64,000 bases of DNA from Hysterangium stoloniferum (GCA_015178975.1 WHVD01000020.1:682001-746000); one strand, 5' to 3'; positions 1 through 12,472 are shown, counted from the stretch's first letter. Program-made: numbers and translations. Notes: generated from the letters alone by a model not told the origin.

Positions 1-102
1 TTACCTGTAGTGCATCATAAGTAGTATTTTGTGCTATACATTAATTCCAAGGCCGTATTAGAAGCTCGAAAATGATATGTTTTATTAAGCAGAGAAAGAA
101 AA

Positions 103-1927
103 TTATTGCAACTTCCTTAGTGCATGTTCAACCTTTGTTCTCAACCAAAATATATCCCCCAGTACCATCCCGGTACCCTCCAATATAGTGTCACTGATAA
201 GATGGACTTCATCAAGACGATAAAGTCCACAATCCACCAGCTTTGCCAAAATATGGCGGCGTTTGGGCTCCCTTTCCAAAAGTGGCTCAAGAAATTCGTC
301 GACCTGAGGGTAAAGCTTGTTGTGGTCAATGATGATGGGCACAACACCATGGGAGCTGTTAGCTGGACTGACGGTGTGTGGTAGCTGACCCATTTCACCA
401 AATGGGCCATTAACACTGAATGGGGGAGCAGCATAAGGGGCCAGGCCACTCAGCATTGCACCAGGCGCATTGTAAGATACACCATATGGTCCATTGCGAG
501 GTACTGATATTGCCTGAAACATCTGCATTTGCATCTGGCTTATATTCATCAGCTGGGTGGTTATAAGAAGGCTGAGGTCAATACTCGTGCTGCCAGAAGC
601 AGGGATGAAGGAGTTGGCAGGCTGCAACTGAGGTGATGTGGGACAAGCTGCAGTGGGGAGTGATGGAGTGGGGCTGGACACAGTTGGGATGGTTTGTGGC
701 ATTAGCGGGGGGAGGGGTGGAGTGTCAGGTGGTGGATGAACAATTGCACCAGGGGCCGCCGTAAAAAAATATTCAAAACTGGGTGTACGTGGTGGTAGTT
801 CAACTGACACACCAGTCACATTTTTTGCCTATGAATATTAATAATGGAAGAATGAGGACTAATGATTGTGTCTTACCAGTGCCTTTGCCCATCCTTTTAC
901 CCGGGCAGATGTAAAACGAACATGTGCCCCATCCTTTGACTTCAAGCAAAATGCCGCATCACCATGTGGGCAGCCTGGACAGTTCCTGAGTTTTGCCAAA
1001 ATTAGGCTGTGTGCCTGACGTTCTTCATCACTAAACCCATCTGAGCCAGGGACATATGGCCCCAAGGGCCCACTTGCAGGGTTGTCCCCAGCTGGCTCAT
1101 CTGAGTCGACATCTAAATTGAGGGGGCTAATCTTTTGCTTTCCTTTGCAGGTTGGGATAGTGAACCCCTTTACAAACCGGCATCGTAGTGGATTCATGTA
1201 CTAAAAACCAAAATAAGTACTATTAATAGATTCAAACACATGCCAATAATATAACTTACTTCGTCTGATACAATAATGTCAACCTTGACAGCTGATTGCT
1301 TCGACTTTGCTTGTCGCTTTTCTTCATCTGTCACTTGATTCTTTAGGACCTCCCAATCCTCTGCAGTGCTGAGGTTGAAATTCTTTGCTTTTGGCTTGTC
1401 TAGCTTGAACCTCAAGACGGGTTTGCGTACTATTTTCTCACAGCCCATGCCAACAACAATTGCCGCAAAAACATCTTCCCATTTGCAATCCCACAACACC
1501 GTGACCTGTGACCACCCATCAGAAGTGTATCCTTGGGGAACAATGAGTAGAATCTCTGTAAAAATGAGATTTGTAAGTAGAGTTGGCAGAGTCAAATTAC
1601 TGACATACCTTTTGATTCAACTGGTTCTGGTTGAATGGATGTGTTCCGTTTCATTTTCTTCTTTGGACCAGTTTCTGCTGCTTCCAAACCTTCCTCCAAG
1701 TCCTCATCATTTTCACTGAACATATGTTTCTCTGGGTGATAGTCAAAGGATATATCATCGTTCAATCCCAGCTCAATGGCTTCTTCTTCAAGAACATTGT
1801 CGACATTGGTGATGGCCACTTCGTCATCCTCTACTATATCAGCCATCTTTTTTGAGAGCTTTATCTTCCTACCAGACACTCGTTTCCCTGCTTTTTTGAG
1901 GTATGAGGGTGATATTTTGGAACCCAT
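103..1927 (-). CDS. Hypothetical protein, four exons, SAM-like C-terminus
   Basis: Four reading blocks on the minus strand join through plausible short GT-AG introns near 1543-1595, 1194-1255 and 820-877. The start is taken at the ATG ending at 1927 (M-G-S-K-I-S-P-S-Y); the frame opens further upstream but has no earlier ATG. The N-terminus is basic and then acidic, with a K-K-K-M-K-R stretch that could be a nuclear signal. The second exon is a compact hydrophobic/charged domain (W-D-C-K-W-E-D-V-F). The third has a C-P-G-C-P-H-G cysteine/histidine cluster. The last starts with a long proline-rich linker and ends in about 65 residues with the hydrophobic pattern of a SAM-like helical domain (ends A-L-R-K-L-Q). 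A C-terminal SAM-like fold suggests protein-protein or nucleic-acid binding, but no function is known to me. It may belong to an agaricomycete-specific, possibly transposon-associated, expanded family. Confidence 0.6.
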
Positions 1928-2092
1928 GAGGTGAGTCACGCGTTACACAATGTGTTTGTTATACCTCATACTCAGTCGACATAGAGATAATCAACCAGTT
2001 ACCTAGGATACTGTTGAGCCATTGAGTACATGTTTTTTAAGTCCTTTTCTCATTTATGTTTGGGTGATAATTGAGATGTGTACACATATCAG

Positions 2093-3390
2093 GACCACAA
2101 CATCGCGAACGGGCTGACGCTCTCTCTCCCCTGCGGACGATATCAGCTCCGGTTTTTAAAAAGCAAACTTCGTCCACAACCCTGGTCCTAGCCACGACAT
2201 GGACGAAGACTCCCCCACATCCCCGCCCGCCTCCAACCGAACCCTTCCCCTCCCGAACACGCTCAGTTCCACGCACCTTCCAACTGAGCCCTCCACCCTC
2301 ACCGACCCGCAACTCCTCCTTTCACGCACCATCAACTCTGTGAAGAACCTAATTGAGGTCTACTCCAAATCCTACGCTGTCGATGACCCAATTGCCGGGT
2401 GGCTCACTCTCTGCCTCAGCCTAATTGACGTTATTGTAGACTCCCCCACGGCGAACCCTTCATCGACCCTTCTATTGCCGACGCCCACTCAGAAATCCGC
2501 ACATACCTCAGTCAAGCCTTCAAGGTCTCCACATCTGCCCCCCCCCAGGATGCCCCGCCTCCCCCGTCCCTCCCAACCCCCCCTCCCGCGCTGGATGGCA
2601 ACATCACACACTACCTCCAACAATTCCAACAATCGATCACGGCCCAACTCTCACGATTGGAACGCCAAATCTCCAACGGAACTCGCACCACCCCCCACCC
2701 AGACCCCTCCCCCCGGCCCACGATCCTTTGCTGCAGTCGCTGCCTCACCGCCCATCTCAGGTCCCCCGGCTCCCAAAACTCCCAAGCCCCCCCTTCGCAA
2801 ACCCCCCTCCCCAATCCGCTTCGTGGTTCGCTTCAAAGGCAACCTCCGCCGGCGGACAGCCGCCCCCCTCCCTTAATCCTCTCCAAGAGGATCAACGCCA
2901 AACTTAAACCCATCCCCACCGCCTGTGGCCTCCAGGCCATCGGGACCCACTGGAACCCAACTGGCAACCTCATCGTCACATTCCCCCTGCCACCTCCCCC
3001 GCCCTCGTCTCAGCTCACCTCCCGTCCATCCGCGAGGCCCTAGACCTCGGCTCGGACCCCACCATATCACACGACACTCGCTGGTCCAAGATCGTCCTGT
3101 CCGGCGTCTTTGCACGTGAGTTCCCTGGAAGCCCAGTCTTCTCTGACACCTCCCTCCTGGACTCATTCAACAACCTCCCCTTCGCCTCTAAAATCACCCT
3201 CACCCAACCCCCCTCCTGGGTCCGACCCCTGGACGCAATCGCCGGTCCAAGTCCTCCATCTCGCTAGCCTTCGAAGACCCTGACGGCACTCTCTTCAAGG
3301 AAGCCTTCCAAACGCAATTTTTCATGTTCGGTGCCCCGGTCGTAGTGAAACGCTGGGTGGACAAACCGAAACTCCGCCTTTGGTGACAAC
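2093..3390 (+). mobile_element. LINE fragment: 5' region and ORF1 (Tad/L1-like)
   Basis: The frame starting at 2199 encodes a serine/proline-rich N-terminus, then a glutamine-rich predicted coiled coil (L-Q-Q-F-Q-Q-S-I-T-A-Q-L near 2615-2650). The block F-A-A-V-A-A-S-P-P follows, then an RNA-binding-like core (R-F-V-V-R-F-K-G-N), and it ends near R-W-V-D-K-P-K. This is the layout of the ORF1 protein of agaricomycete LINEs. The coding trace changes frame several times (around 2470, 2850, 2985 and 3245), so it is not translated whole. Homology stops near 3390, before any endonuclease or reverse transcriptase. The 5'-UTR-like leader from about 2093 precedes the ATG. A LINE copy that keeps its 5' end but lacks its 3' end is unusual, because target-primed insertion usually loses the 5' end; later deletion or recombination is likely. 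Confidence 0.6.
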
Positions 3391-4789
3391 TGGTATATCC
3401 CTACCTGTATTGTTCAAAGGTGTAGAGGTTTGTGTCTTGCAATCCTCAAACCTTCATATACTCATATTATGATAGATTGGGCGTGCTGCAATCAACGTGA
3501 GAGAGCACAAAATGCAATTATATCACCACATTAATTTGAATCTACACAGAACTTTGACCTGGTTCCTGGTCAAGACGTCCAGCCTTCTGAATTCCATTAT
3601 ATGCCAGCTCATCCTAATGATACCATTGTGCAAAGCTTCCTGTCTGCTTTCCTCACCACACCAAATTCGTTACCATTAACTATCAAAGGTAATTCTGCCA
3701 GTTCACCCTTCGCCTTGTTACAACCAGCATTAAGCGGTGTGTCACTTGATACTTCCTGAACGATATGTCCACTGAGGTGCTCTTTAGTAACGGTCTCTGG
3801 AGTCAGGAACACGTTTGTACCGGGCTTAGGCTATGCAACAGGAAAGTAGCAAGATCCGAAATCTGTTAACTCCTATTCAAAATTACTGCTCCAATATGCA
3901 GCGAAAAGACATACACTTTGAGGTGAGTAATAGTCAAGTGAATGTGGCTCACGGACTGTATCTCTGAGGTGCAAACACTGTTGGGTATCAGTGGGAGTGG
4001 GGCAGTCTAAACTATACCCTACTTCGCATGGCCACTTGGGATGGAAATGCTGCAGCTGTGGTAAGAAGCATGGTGGGGGTAGGACCTTGGGTTGGGAGGC
4101 CGCACAGCAGGAATGGAGACTTAGAGGGCTCTGGGGCTTTTATATGTACTATATAGTGACCTTATATACATAATTTGAAACCCCACATGTCTGAAAATGC
4201 AACAGAGCTAATGTGAGTGAGTTCGCCGAGTAAATGGATACAAACTACCCTCATACAGGTTTGCAGCTGGTATTTAGACCGCAAAAGCCAGGTGCTGTTA
4301 TTTTTCACTACCTATATACATGTAAAACAACATATTACAAGCTCATTGGGAGTGACACATCTGTTGACTCATGAATTGGTTCGCAAGCTCAAATGGACTG
4401 CGATTTTGGGAAAGATGCTGTAGGTCAAATTATGAAGTTATAACATCAAGATATACTAGATATATAGTGGTAAAATACATATATGAAGTTACAAGGCAAT
4501 TGGTCAATTATTGAGAGAGCTACGAGGTTCGCAATTTTCACGCAATATTTCCCCGCAAATCTAGCGCGCGCCTTACGTAATGGAAAGGGCTGTAATACTG
4601 TTGAAAGTATGCGACAAGTTATCATGTGGCGGAGTCCCTTATCTATTACAAGTGATTATTGTGAAGCCGAGTGTCCATCGAATAAATCAAATATACCACT
4701 TGATAATGCGGTATAGAACACAGCAAGACCGTGAGCGTGCTCAACAACTTGTAACACAACCTGCCATTCACTACATTGAACATTGAATG
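3391..4789. other. Gene-free stretch
   Basis: No reading frame with credible codon use or domain was seen on either strand. The sequence is mixed and unremarkable, with a few short TA-rich runs (4450-4480). It may be decayed intergenic DNA between the LINE fragment and the duplicated region that follows. Confidence 0.5.
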
Positions 4790-5030
4790 AAAAGATGCAC
4801 TTCCTGCAGCAGCTGTTCCTCTACATTTAGAAAGTGTTAATCATCTTTTAAAACCGGGATTTCATGAGGCCCATTACCATTTTCTAATGACGAAGGTCGT
4901 TGTAAACTGAGAGCGGCAACTCCGCTAATACTTGACAAGGCGTCAGATGGGCCTTGTAATGTAATTCCCTATAATTTAAACTTGAGTCGGTGGATAATTA
5001 CTCCAGTTCTCTCTTTTCAATTCGTTCTTC
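4790..5030 (+). repeat. Diverged duplicate block 1a (partner 10080-10390)
   Basis: Text shared in order with 10080-10390 includes CACTACATTGA, GCA(C/T)TTCCTGCAG, ATGAGGCCCATTACC, ACTTGA(C)AAG and ACTTGAG(T/C)C(G/A)GTGGA. Divergence is high, with many small gaps, so the duplication is old. The 10 kb copy lies upstream of the secreted-protein gene at 11212. Confidence 0.6.
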
Positions 5031-5099
5031 CGTTAGCCATGTTGAGACTGAAACGGCACCGCCACCGCTTCGCCGTTTATTTCATTCGTGTTAGCTCTC

Positions 5100-5880
5100 A
5101 AACCCATTATACCTCCAGCACTATCCTATTTAAATTTTGCATAGAAGGTTGAATAGACCAGTGCTGGGAGTCATTAGGCTTACATTGGTTAAAGCCAGCT
5201 GGACCCTGGTCTTCTCGAGGAATTGAACTTTATCCCTGGGAGGGTGTAAGTCGTGTTTGCATTTGGTTCTGAGAGGCGCAAATAGAGTAGGAAATGTGCC
5301 CATGAACACAAAGACAGCGTAGTGGTAACGTCGTTGAGAAAGCTACTGTAATGACTCTACTTTCGGATACCTGTATATATGAGTGCTGGTCTAACAGGCC
5401 ACACATGATTAAAAACGTACCTGGAGTTTCTGAAAATATGGTGGCTGATCAGAAATACATTCGTATCTCATATGCGTAATTAATTGAAGACATACGAAGT
5501 TGATAATGACGGCAACTAGCTGAATCAATGTGATAAAACTGCAATATAGTCGTTATTGTCTCGTTTTCTGGATGATAGCAATGATAAAACTTGTACAAAA
5601 TATGACAATTCTATGGATCAATTGTCAATGAACGGAAGCATTTCTCCTTAGTTATCTAATGGCCTACCACTGCCACATCAATGAGGCACTAACATTGTCG
5701 CTTCCCAAAATTCCTCAACTCAGGTGGTACTAGCCCTGATCATTCCAACCAGTTTCCAGGATACGTTGAAAAGACTAATTGTGATGAAAGTCGTTATAAA
5801 GGTTGCTATGTTCTTAGCGCAGCCATGTCAGGTGATTTTGTGTGAAAACATACGGGTTTAAAGGGATCGACGTAAGTCAC
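5100..5880 (+). repeat. Diverged duplicate block 2a (partner 6880-7690)
   Basis: The same order of short matches occurs at 6880-7690, for example GTCGTTGAGAA, AACGTACCTG, AAACTGCAATAT, GATAAAACTTG, CCTACCACTG and TTGTGATGAAAGTC. About 780 bp are repeated at an offset of about 1.8 kb. No intact coding frame is kept in either copy. Confidence 0.65.
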
Positions 5881-6219
5881 CTCTGCACAATTTCAACAAA
5901 GAAAAGAGTCCTGCAACGTAAATTTGTCCCATAGGTTGCAATTACAAACCAAACCGAGATATAGGCGAAGGATAGGATTGCGAATCATACCTGAAAGACT
6001 CTATTTAAAGTCTTGATTTAGCTGGCCCTGTCGTTCAACGGGCGCCCAAATAAAAAACTAATCGCCACTCTATTTCCTGTTTTGTCTGAACGATCAAATA
6101 AGAAGCAACAAATGACCTCACCGGCAGGTTCGTCGCCGTTGTTCAACTGTATCCAAAATAACTGCAAGAAGACTACTCTGCCCGCTCTGAATAAACTGTT
6201 AAAAGTGTAGAAAATGAAT

Positions 6220-6288
6220 GGCCAGACTGGGAATTTAACCCAGGGCTTCTGCATATATAGCAGGGTATTACCACTACACCACCTGACC
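6220..6288 (-). tRNA. tRNA-like sequence, probably a pseudogene
   Basis: Read on the minus strand, 69 nt fold into a cloverleaf. The acceptor is GGTCAGG against TCTGGCC (two wobble pairs), the D arm is GTGT/ATAC around AGTGGTA, and the T arm is CTGGG-TTAAATT-CCCAG. The A box (TGGTGTAGTGGTA) and much of the B box are recognisable. The anticodon loop reads TATATAT, so position 33 is A instead of the near-universal T, and the T loop lacks its usual C. The top pair of the anticodon stem also mismatches. It is therefore more likely a decayed tRNA or tRNA-derived repeat than a working gene. A related remnant with the same flank (CCATTCA-TTTTCTAC) lies at 51297. Confidence 0.45.
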
Positions 6289-6879
6289 TTGAGAAACACT
6301 GCTAGCATTACTCAATCTAACATAAACTTTGACGCTTCCTCCGCTAGAAAAGAATCTAGACTTTCGTTCGGTGGGGAGTGGGGGTGAACTTCTTCTTAAT
6401 TTTAAAGGACCCTACAATAGGCGTCGACGTTGCGGGCAATGAGACACACCATTTTCAAAAGTCTGTTCTTTCAGTTCGCCTGAACCACTGAGTCCAACAA
6501 GCCCGCTGTCTCGTATTCACTGGGTCGCCTGGCATAGATGAATAAAGCGGGCCATTGAGATTCATCATGGAGTATGGTCACTGTGTTCTATTAAATCCCA
6601 ACCGTCGTCCCGCATGGAAAGCTAAGGTTGTTTGCGACCTTATTCGAACAGGTATTCCTTGCTCTTCGAATTGTGACGTCATTTTATCAGAACATCACTT
6701 GAATTCAGCCACACAAACCACTGTTTACATTATCTCAAATGGTACTCTTCCTTTGTTATTAGTAAATGCGATGCAAATTGTCAAATGACAACATTGATAT
6801 AAATAGTTCCTGGACTGGTCGCTCCACTCCGTTCTCCGATCGGCCGAGCCAATGTCTCCTTCCGAACCGGCTTCCGTCA

Positions 6880-7690
6880 CCTACTAGCCTTCATTTCATC
6901 CCTATCAATTTCCAAATTTCCTATACATACAACATCGTCCGCTTCAAATTCCGTAACCAAGGTGGACCAGTGCTGAGATGTATTAGATTTGAATTGGGTA
7001 GCATTGGCTGGAGTCTTCGTGGAATTCGTGCTTATCCCTTCGCCAATACAAGTAGTGTCTGCTTTTGGCTTTGAGAGGGCTCGGCGCAAATCGAGTAGGA
7101 AACGCGAAATCAACAAGCTAGCTAACATGATTGTATAGTCGTTGAGAAGGCTGTTGTAGGGGTTCTACATTCGGATGCCTGTGAGGACGCCGACCTAAAT
7201 GGCCTTTGCGATCAATAACGTACCTGAGGATTCTGAAAGTATGGCGGTTAATTAGAAACATGCTCGTATTCCATATGCGGAACTGCAGACATACAAAATT
7301 TAGAATGACAGCAGCAAGTTGGATACTGGTGATCAAACTGCAATATCGTTGTCATTGTCCCGTTTTCCCCGTGACAGCATTGATAAAACTTGCACAAAAT
7401 ATAACACTCCTATGAAAAAATTGTCAGTTAAGGGAAGGACCGCTCCTAAATCATTGAGAACCTACCACTGCGCATCAATAAAACACTAACACAAGTGTTC
7501 TCGCTACCCACATTCTTCAACCCCCGGGCAACACCAATTATCCTGACTAACTTCCAAGAGACGACAAGAGATGTGACTACGTCGAATAAGTTGATTGTGA
7601 TGAAAGTCATTATCAAGGCTGTTTAGGTTCTGAGGGAAGTCACAGGGTGTGAGTTGGATGAGAACACACGGCTTTAAAATGAGTAATCGT
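6880..7690 (+). repeat. Diverged duplicate block 2b (partner 5100-5880)
   Basis: This is the second copy of the 5100-5880 block, with the matches in the same order and orientation. The rest of 7690-8990 shows no gene and no clear duplicate. Confidence 0.65.
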
Positions 7691-8989
7691 CAAGTCACTT
7701 TGATTCACATTACTGAAAAGAGACCTACATGTGAGGAACCGGCCGAGGGCATGTGGCCTGTGATACCACCAGCTTCATAGGTCAGGAAAATCAGATGTGT
7801 GAAACGTCATAGAATGTCTGAGCACGCACTGATTTAAAAGCTAGGGAAGTTAATGCCAGGATGCTGACGACCAGAGTAAAGAACGTCCTTGCGCTCCCTC
7901 GCGTGACAACGTAAACCCGTAGTATAAAGCACACTAGATAGGGTATAATGTGGTTACTGTCGTATATTATCTCACAAAAAACTCACCCGAGATAGCGATA
8001 CGTGGAGGAAAAGTACCGAAAAAGTACGTGAATCTCATCCATTGGTCGCAACTGCAAACCCATGTGAGATTTAAGCCGAAGAAGGCGATGGCAAATCATA
8101 CTACAAAGGCAAGACCTGAGTTAATATACATATTTATCTTAATTACGTTCATTGCGACCTTTACCTGTGGTGTTTCGAGAGTGAATGCGATTTGAAAGAT
8201 CGACCTTGCAATCAGGGGGTACCGAGCCATGAAGTAAAGGAGGGTTGATGCCTTGAACTTTTTGTCCCATATGAACTCCTTCTCTCGCTGGAGATTAATG
8301 AGTATGTCCCAAACATAGAGGGCTACCGAAGCGGGGTAATTGTCTGGAAATAAGTCAACCACTACATATATATTTAGTAAAGTTGGGCACCAATTCGTGA
8401 ATAGCTGGCAAATCTTTCCATCTGTCTGGATGTGCCGTAGAAGATTGATGAGTTCATAATATCAACAAAGTTGTGCAGAAGTACACACGTCTGTTGAGCC
8501 TGAAAAACGTCGAGTCCTGCTCTAGGTGCGAACATAATGATGTTTAGAGACGAGAAGTTGCCCAGTATATGTATATCTGGTGATCTGGCTCACAGCGCCA
8601 GGGTGTGTCATTGCCTCTTTTCATATTTGATTTGGTCAATTGAGATATATATGCACGTCAGCTCAGTCAGGATGACAATGCAATTTCACTTCTAGTTTGA
8701 GTTGAACCAGTTACGCCGCTTGGGAATTGAGAATGCTGTTAGATTGGGATTAGTTTTGGATCAATGGCCTCCGAGGCAAGTATCGTTTCGGACTTAGGGT
8801 GAAGCCGCCGCCGCCGGCATCGGCGTCCACATCATCATAGCTTGAAGCTAAAAAAAGAAATCAATTATCCAACATGATCTGTCACCTGTCTTACCCTGTC
8901 CCACGAACGCACGGGTGGCAACACCATCATGTCTGTTTTGAACCCATCCTATTCAGTTGTCCACATGTTTGTAAATGGAGGTCAGCCGG

Positions 8990-9160
8990 GATCTCAAAAC
9001 GTAGTAAACTATAAATCCCCAATCTGGAGCTCTCCAGGAAGAGGATAGCATCCAAGCTGTAGGAGATTACTTTACGTAGTGGCAATCAGATAATTGGCGG
9101 AAGGTTGATGTTTAGTTTACTGTACCACTCTATAGGCATACCAGGCCAAGTAAAAGTAGA
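8990..9160 (+). repeat. Diverged duplicate block 3a (partner 10830-10965)
   Basis: The shared pattern is GAGATC/CTCCA, CCAAG(C/A)(A)GCTGTA(A/G)GAGATTA, GG(A/T)(A)AGGTTG and TTACTGTACCACT/TTTACCACTTG. The partner lies just upstream of the gene at 11212. A TATATAAGG-like box near 9911 sits where a promoter would lie if this were once a gene copy. No coding remnant was recognised downstream of it. Confidence 0.45.
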
Positions 9161-10079
9161 AAAACATTTTCAACGTATTTTTCACGGTCACAACAAGAAA
9201 TTCCAAATATCCTACTAGCACTCATCGTTACATAGCACGAGATCATAATTTATGTTCGTAAATTCCCGAATGACATGATACGCCTTAAGAAAAGCACCAA
9301 GACTTGTTGTAAATTTCACCTCTCAAAATAGGATGGCGGTGCGCTATGTAAATACTGAACTACAACCTCCACTAATCAATTCTCGGAATGAATCCCCTGA
9401 GGCAACAACCTCCTGAATCCGTGGGTCTCGAAGCCTATATAGCTCGCAAACTCCAGCAGAAATAACCTTTCCAAGGGTCTGTTTTCTCAATTTGTCTGAC
9501 CCAATAGAGCCGCGAGGGCGGTTCACCCCTTGCTCGCCCGGACGCTACACGATCCGTCTAGTTCTTTCGTAATTTTGGAACATCTAAACTTACTGTGGCA
9601 TTATCCGACGTATAATCTTTGAACCACTGTTCGACGCTCCCCAAAGCTTACCTTTGCTATAATAATATTCTCCTCCACTACAGTCACACATTGAACTAGC
9701 GATTGCCCAGTTGCTGCCCTGGGGACAAGTTAGCCATCAGGTATTTGCATCCCTAAGTAAAACCGGAGGCTGAAGTCCCCACTTTGGATATTCTACGCCA
9801 AAGCCCGAATGTCAGGGCATAAGGCCTGACTTCTAATTACAGATAATGATTGATATTGCGCCCGAGGTGACAGAAGTGATTTCTCGATCCCGTTAAGCAC
9901 GCATTTTGAAGTATATAAGGCCAGATCAGGTGTCTTGCGCATTTCAACCCTTTCTCCTCATTTTTACTAAAAGGATGTTTATCACACTTATAATATCGGT
10001 CCTATCAATTTATTCTTATCCTAAGCTGTGACCTGAGGCCAGGCCTCGTCTTCGGTAGGGACTGGACTGGACTTGCCTT

Positions 10080-10390
10080 CACCACTACATTGAGCATTGA
10101 CAACAAAATGCATTTCCTGCAGTTTTTCCTCCACGCTTACCACACTTAGGCTAATAGCAAGGTGAAGACGTTATTCATATTTTGAAACTGGGAGTTAATG
10201 AGGCCCATTACCCTTCTCCAGTGATGAAAGTGATGAAAGTCCTTGTCAACTTGGAGCGCCGAGTTCGCCAAATTCTTGACAAGACATCAAATAGGCACCT
10301 TGTGATGTAGTTCCTATCATTTCTCAGTCTTTGTTAACAATGTCACATAACTTGAGCCAGTGGAGAATTATCCCGGTTATTTCTTCATGT
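10080..10390 (+). repeat. Diverged duplicate block 1b (partner 4790-5030)
   Basis: This is the second copy of block 1, about 820 bp upstream of the secreted-protein start codon. Together with blocks 2 and 3 it indicates repeated old duplication of the sequence between 4.8 and 11 kb. Confidence 0.6.
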
Positions 10391-11086
10391 TGGCCAAGTG
10401 AAGAAATCCAACCAGTCAATTGACTGCCTCACGTATCATTTCGGGCTTTTACATAGAGTTTGCCTTTGCAACTGGCCTCCATGCTAGCTATATTTACATG
10501 TAGAGCTTATTGATGTAACTCGTGACTTGAATTAGTAACCGACGCTTTACGATCGGATCAACACAACTTGTAGCTGTGAGCAACATAGATTCGTCAACCA
10601 AGAACATCTGTTATCCGTTTTTTTTTAAGGGCGGCCCCATCAGCATCATGATAGATGGTGAGATACCATCATGCCAACGTTCTCTCGGCTTCTCACAAGT
10701 AAACCTCGCCACATTTCTTTGTTGATGATATGTCCATAAGTGGAAGGACATCTTGGATCTCATGGGCAATGAATATGGTACATCTTTGAGAGCTTCTTCA
10801 TACGATCTATATTGGACGACCTAGAGATCCCCCGGAGAGAATAGACCTCCAAGAGTCCAAGCAGCTGTAAGAGATTAATGTACATTGTACCTATTAAGAC
10901 TGGTGTAAGGTTGCTATGCAGCTCATCTGTCGAGCGTCACTTTACCACTTGCTTCGTTGTCAATGGCATTGTCTTGCGGAATCATCGGTTGCCAGCGTCA
11001 CGGTCAGGGCGGCTAGTGACTGTGACCAACCAGTGCAGTACTGAGTTGAAACACTGAGTGATCGGCTCGTTTAGAACCTGTCCGAA

Positions 11087-11096
11087 CATATATAAG
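11087..11096 (+). promoter_or_regulatory. TATA box of the secreted-protein gene
   Basis: CATATATAAG lies about 120 bp upstream of the ATG at 11212, followed by a pyrimidine-rich leader (GCTGTTTCCTTAGG). Position and sequence fit a strong fungal TATA promoter. Confidence 0.55.
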
Positions 11097-11211
11097 CATG
11101 CGTCTAGCTTGCTGTTTCCTTAGGTTGAACCCATAGAGCCCGGTGCTTTTTACTATCTACGACGACTTTTGTTCAAACTTATTCAATTTTAATCACATTC
11201 ACATAATCAAC

Positions 11212-12472
11212 ATGGTTGCATTCTCTTCTCTCGTTTCCGTTGGTCTTCTTGTTGCTACTTCTGCTTCTGCTGCCCCGCTGCACCAAAAGCGCATTGCTCA
11301 GACCATCGCTGACTCCACAGCGAAATGGGTAGCGGCTTGCGTAGGTCTCTATTTAGACTTCTCAAGCATGCCTAACGTAATTATGATTAACAGCAAAAGG
11401 CCGGTGGTGCGGAACAGTGCAGCACGATTTCTCAGACAGCCTTCACTACACTCCTCGCCGCAGGCAAAAACTGTGACCAACAGGATGCCGCTGACCAGAT
11501 GGTGTCCCTTGCCAAGACCCTCAATAATGACCCTGATATGATCAGTCTGGCACAGATTTTCGTGCAACAGCCACGTAACGCCCCGGACAGTCTCCAAGTT
11601 CCTTACTGCCAGACTGCTCCCAAGAACCCAGAATTGAACGGTTTCTTCCATTGTCAAGTATGTAGAACAAACTCGATTTATCCTCCTTGAGAGTCTTAGT
11701 CGTACTTTAATAGTTCCAAGGCACTGTGGCCAGCGGCAAATTCAGCGGTGACCAAACTGGCAACCTGCCCCTTGGCGTTTCTGCTGTCAACCCACCAGGG
11801 TCATGCCCAGCATTAAACACTCCTGTCACTGACGGACAACAGTTGAACAGCATCGTTTCCAATCCTGGTAAACCCGCGAGGTGCGATATTTCAGTCTGTT
11901 GCAGTTCTATTTAATGTTAATTAATTTGCGACAATAGCGCAGCTGCAGCCGCTCCCAAAGTAGGTACTCGCGCTGTGGCATCCCCCGATCCTTCCAAGCC
12001 TTTCCTCCCTGGTATGCACCTAGTACATTTATACACGGCGATTCTTCGAGACTTACCCATCATGTATTAATTTTACAGATAATGGCCAACAAGCTCAGCA
12101 GCTCAATGCCAAGTTCGCCACTGCCAAAGCTGGTGATGCTTGCCAGGATGGTGAGCAGGCTTGTGCTGACGGTGCCTTCGCTCAGGTGTGTCTTGTTTAC
12201 AATTTTTCGACGAGTCTGAACATTCATACTGAGGACTTTTCCGCCCATCTTAGTGCGTTGCTGGAAAACTTGTTACGTCAGGTCCTTGTGCTGGTGGTCT
12301 TACCTGCGTTGCCCTTCCCCTCGTCAACAAAGCCGGTACTAGTGTGACCTGCGACACTGAAGCCGATGCCATTGCCAGGTAATTTAATCACATCGGTATT
12401 CGTATTACATTCTCACATTACAATAGAATCGCTGCCACTGGTGTCTCTGGCGGTCTTACTGGCTCTGGATAA
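11212..12472 (+). CDS. Secreted cysteine-rich protein with CBM19-like C-terminus
   Basis: The ATG opens a signal peptide (M-V-A-F-S-S-L-V-S-V-G-L-L-V-A-T, cleavage probably at A-S-A-A-P). Six short introns are seen, the first at 11341-11393 and the others near 11659-11715, 11871-11937, 12012-12078, 12186-12250 and 12380-12425. The frame stays open through all joins and ends in T-G-S-G at 12472. The mature protein of about 280 residues has an N-terminal helical region, a central domain with V-P-Y-C and F-H-C-Q, and a C-terminal cysteine pattern. That pattern (A-C-x-D-G-E-x-A-C-x-D-G-A-F-A-Q-C, then P-C-A-G-G-L-T-C, then T-S-V-T-C) resembles chitin-binding CBM19 of fungal chitinases. No catalytic residues are seen, so a cell-wall or extracellular carbohydrate-binding role is inferred. 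The TATA box and clean splice sites suggest a live gene. Confidence 0.8.

Noticed and set aside
6220-6288. Functional tRNA-Ile(UAU)
   Set aside because: The anticodon loop lacks T33 and the T loop and anticodon stem deviate, so a working isotype cannot be supported.
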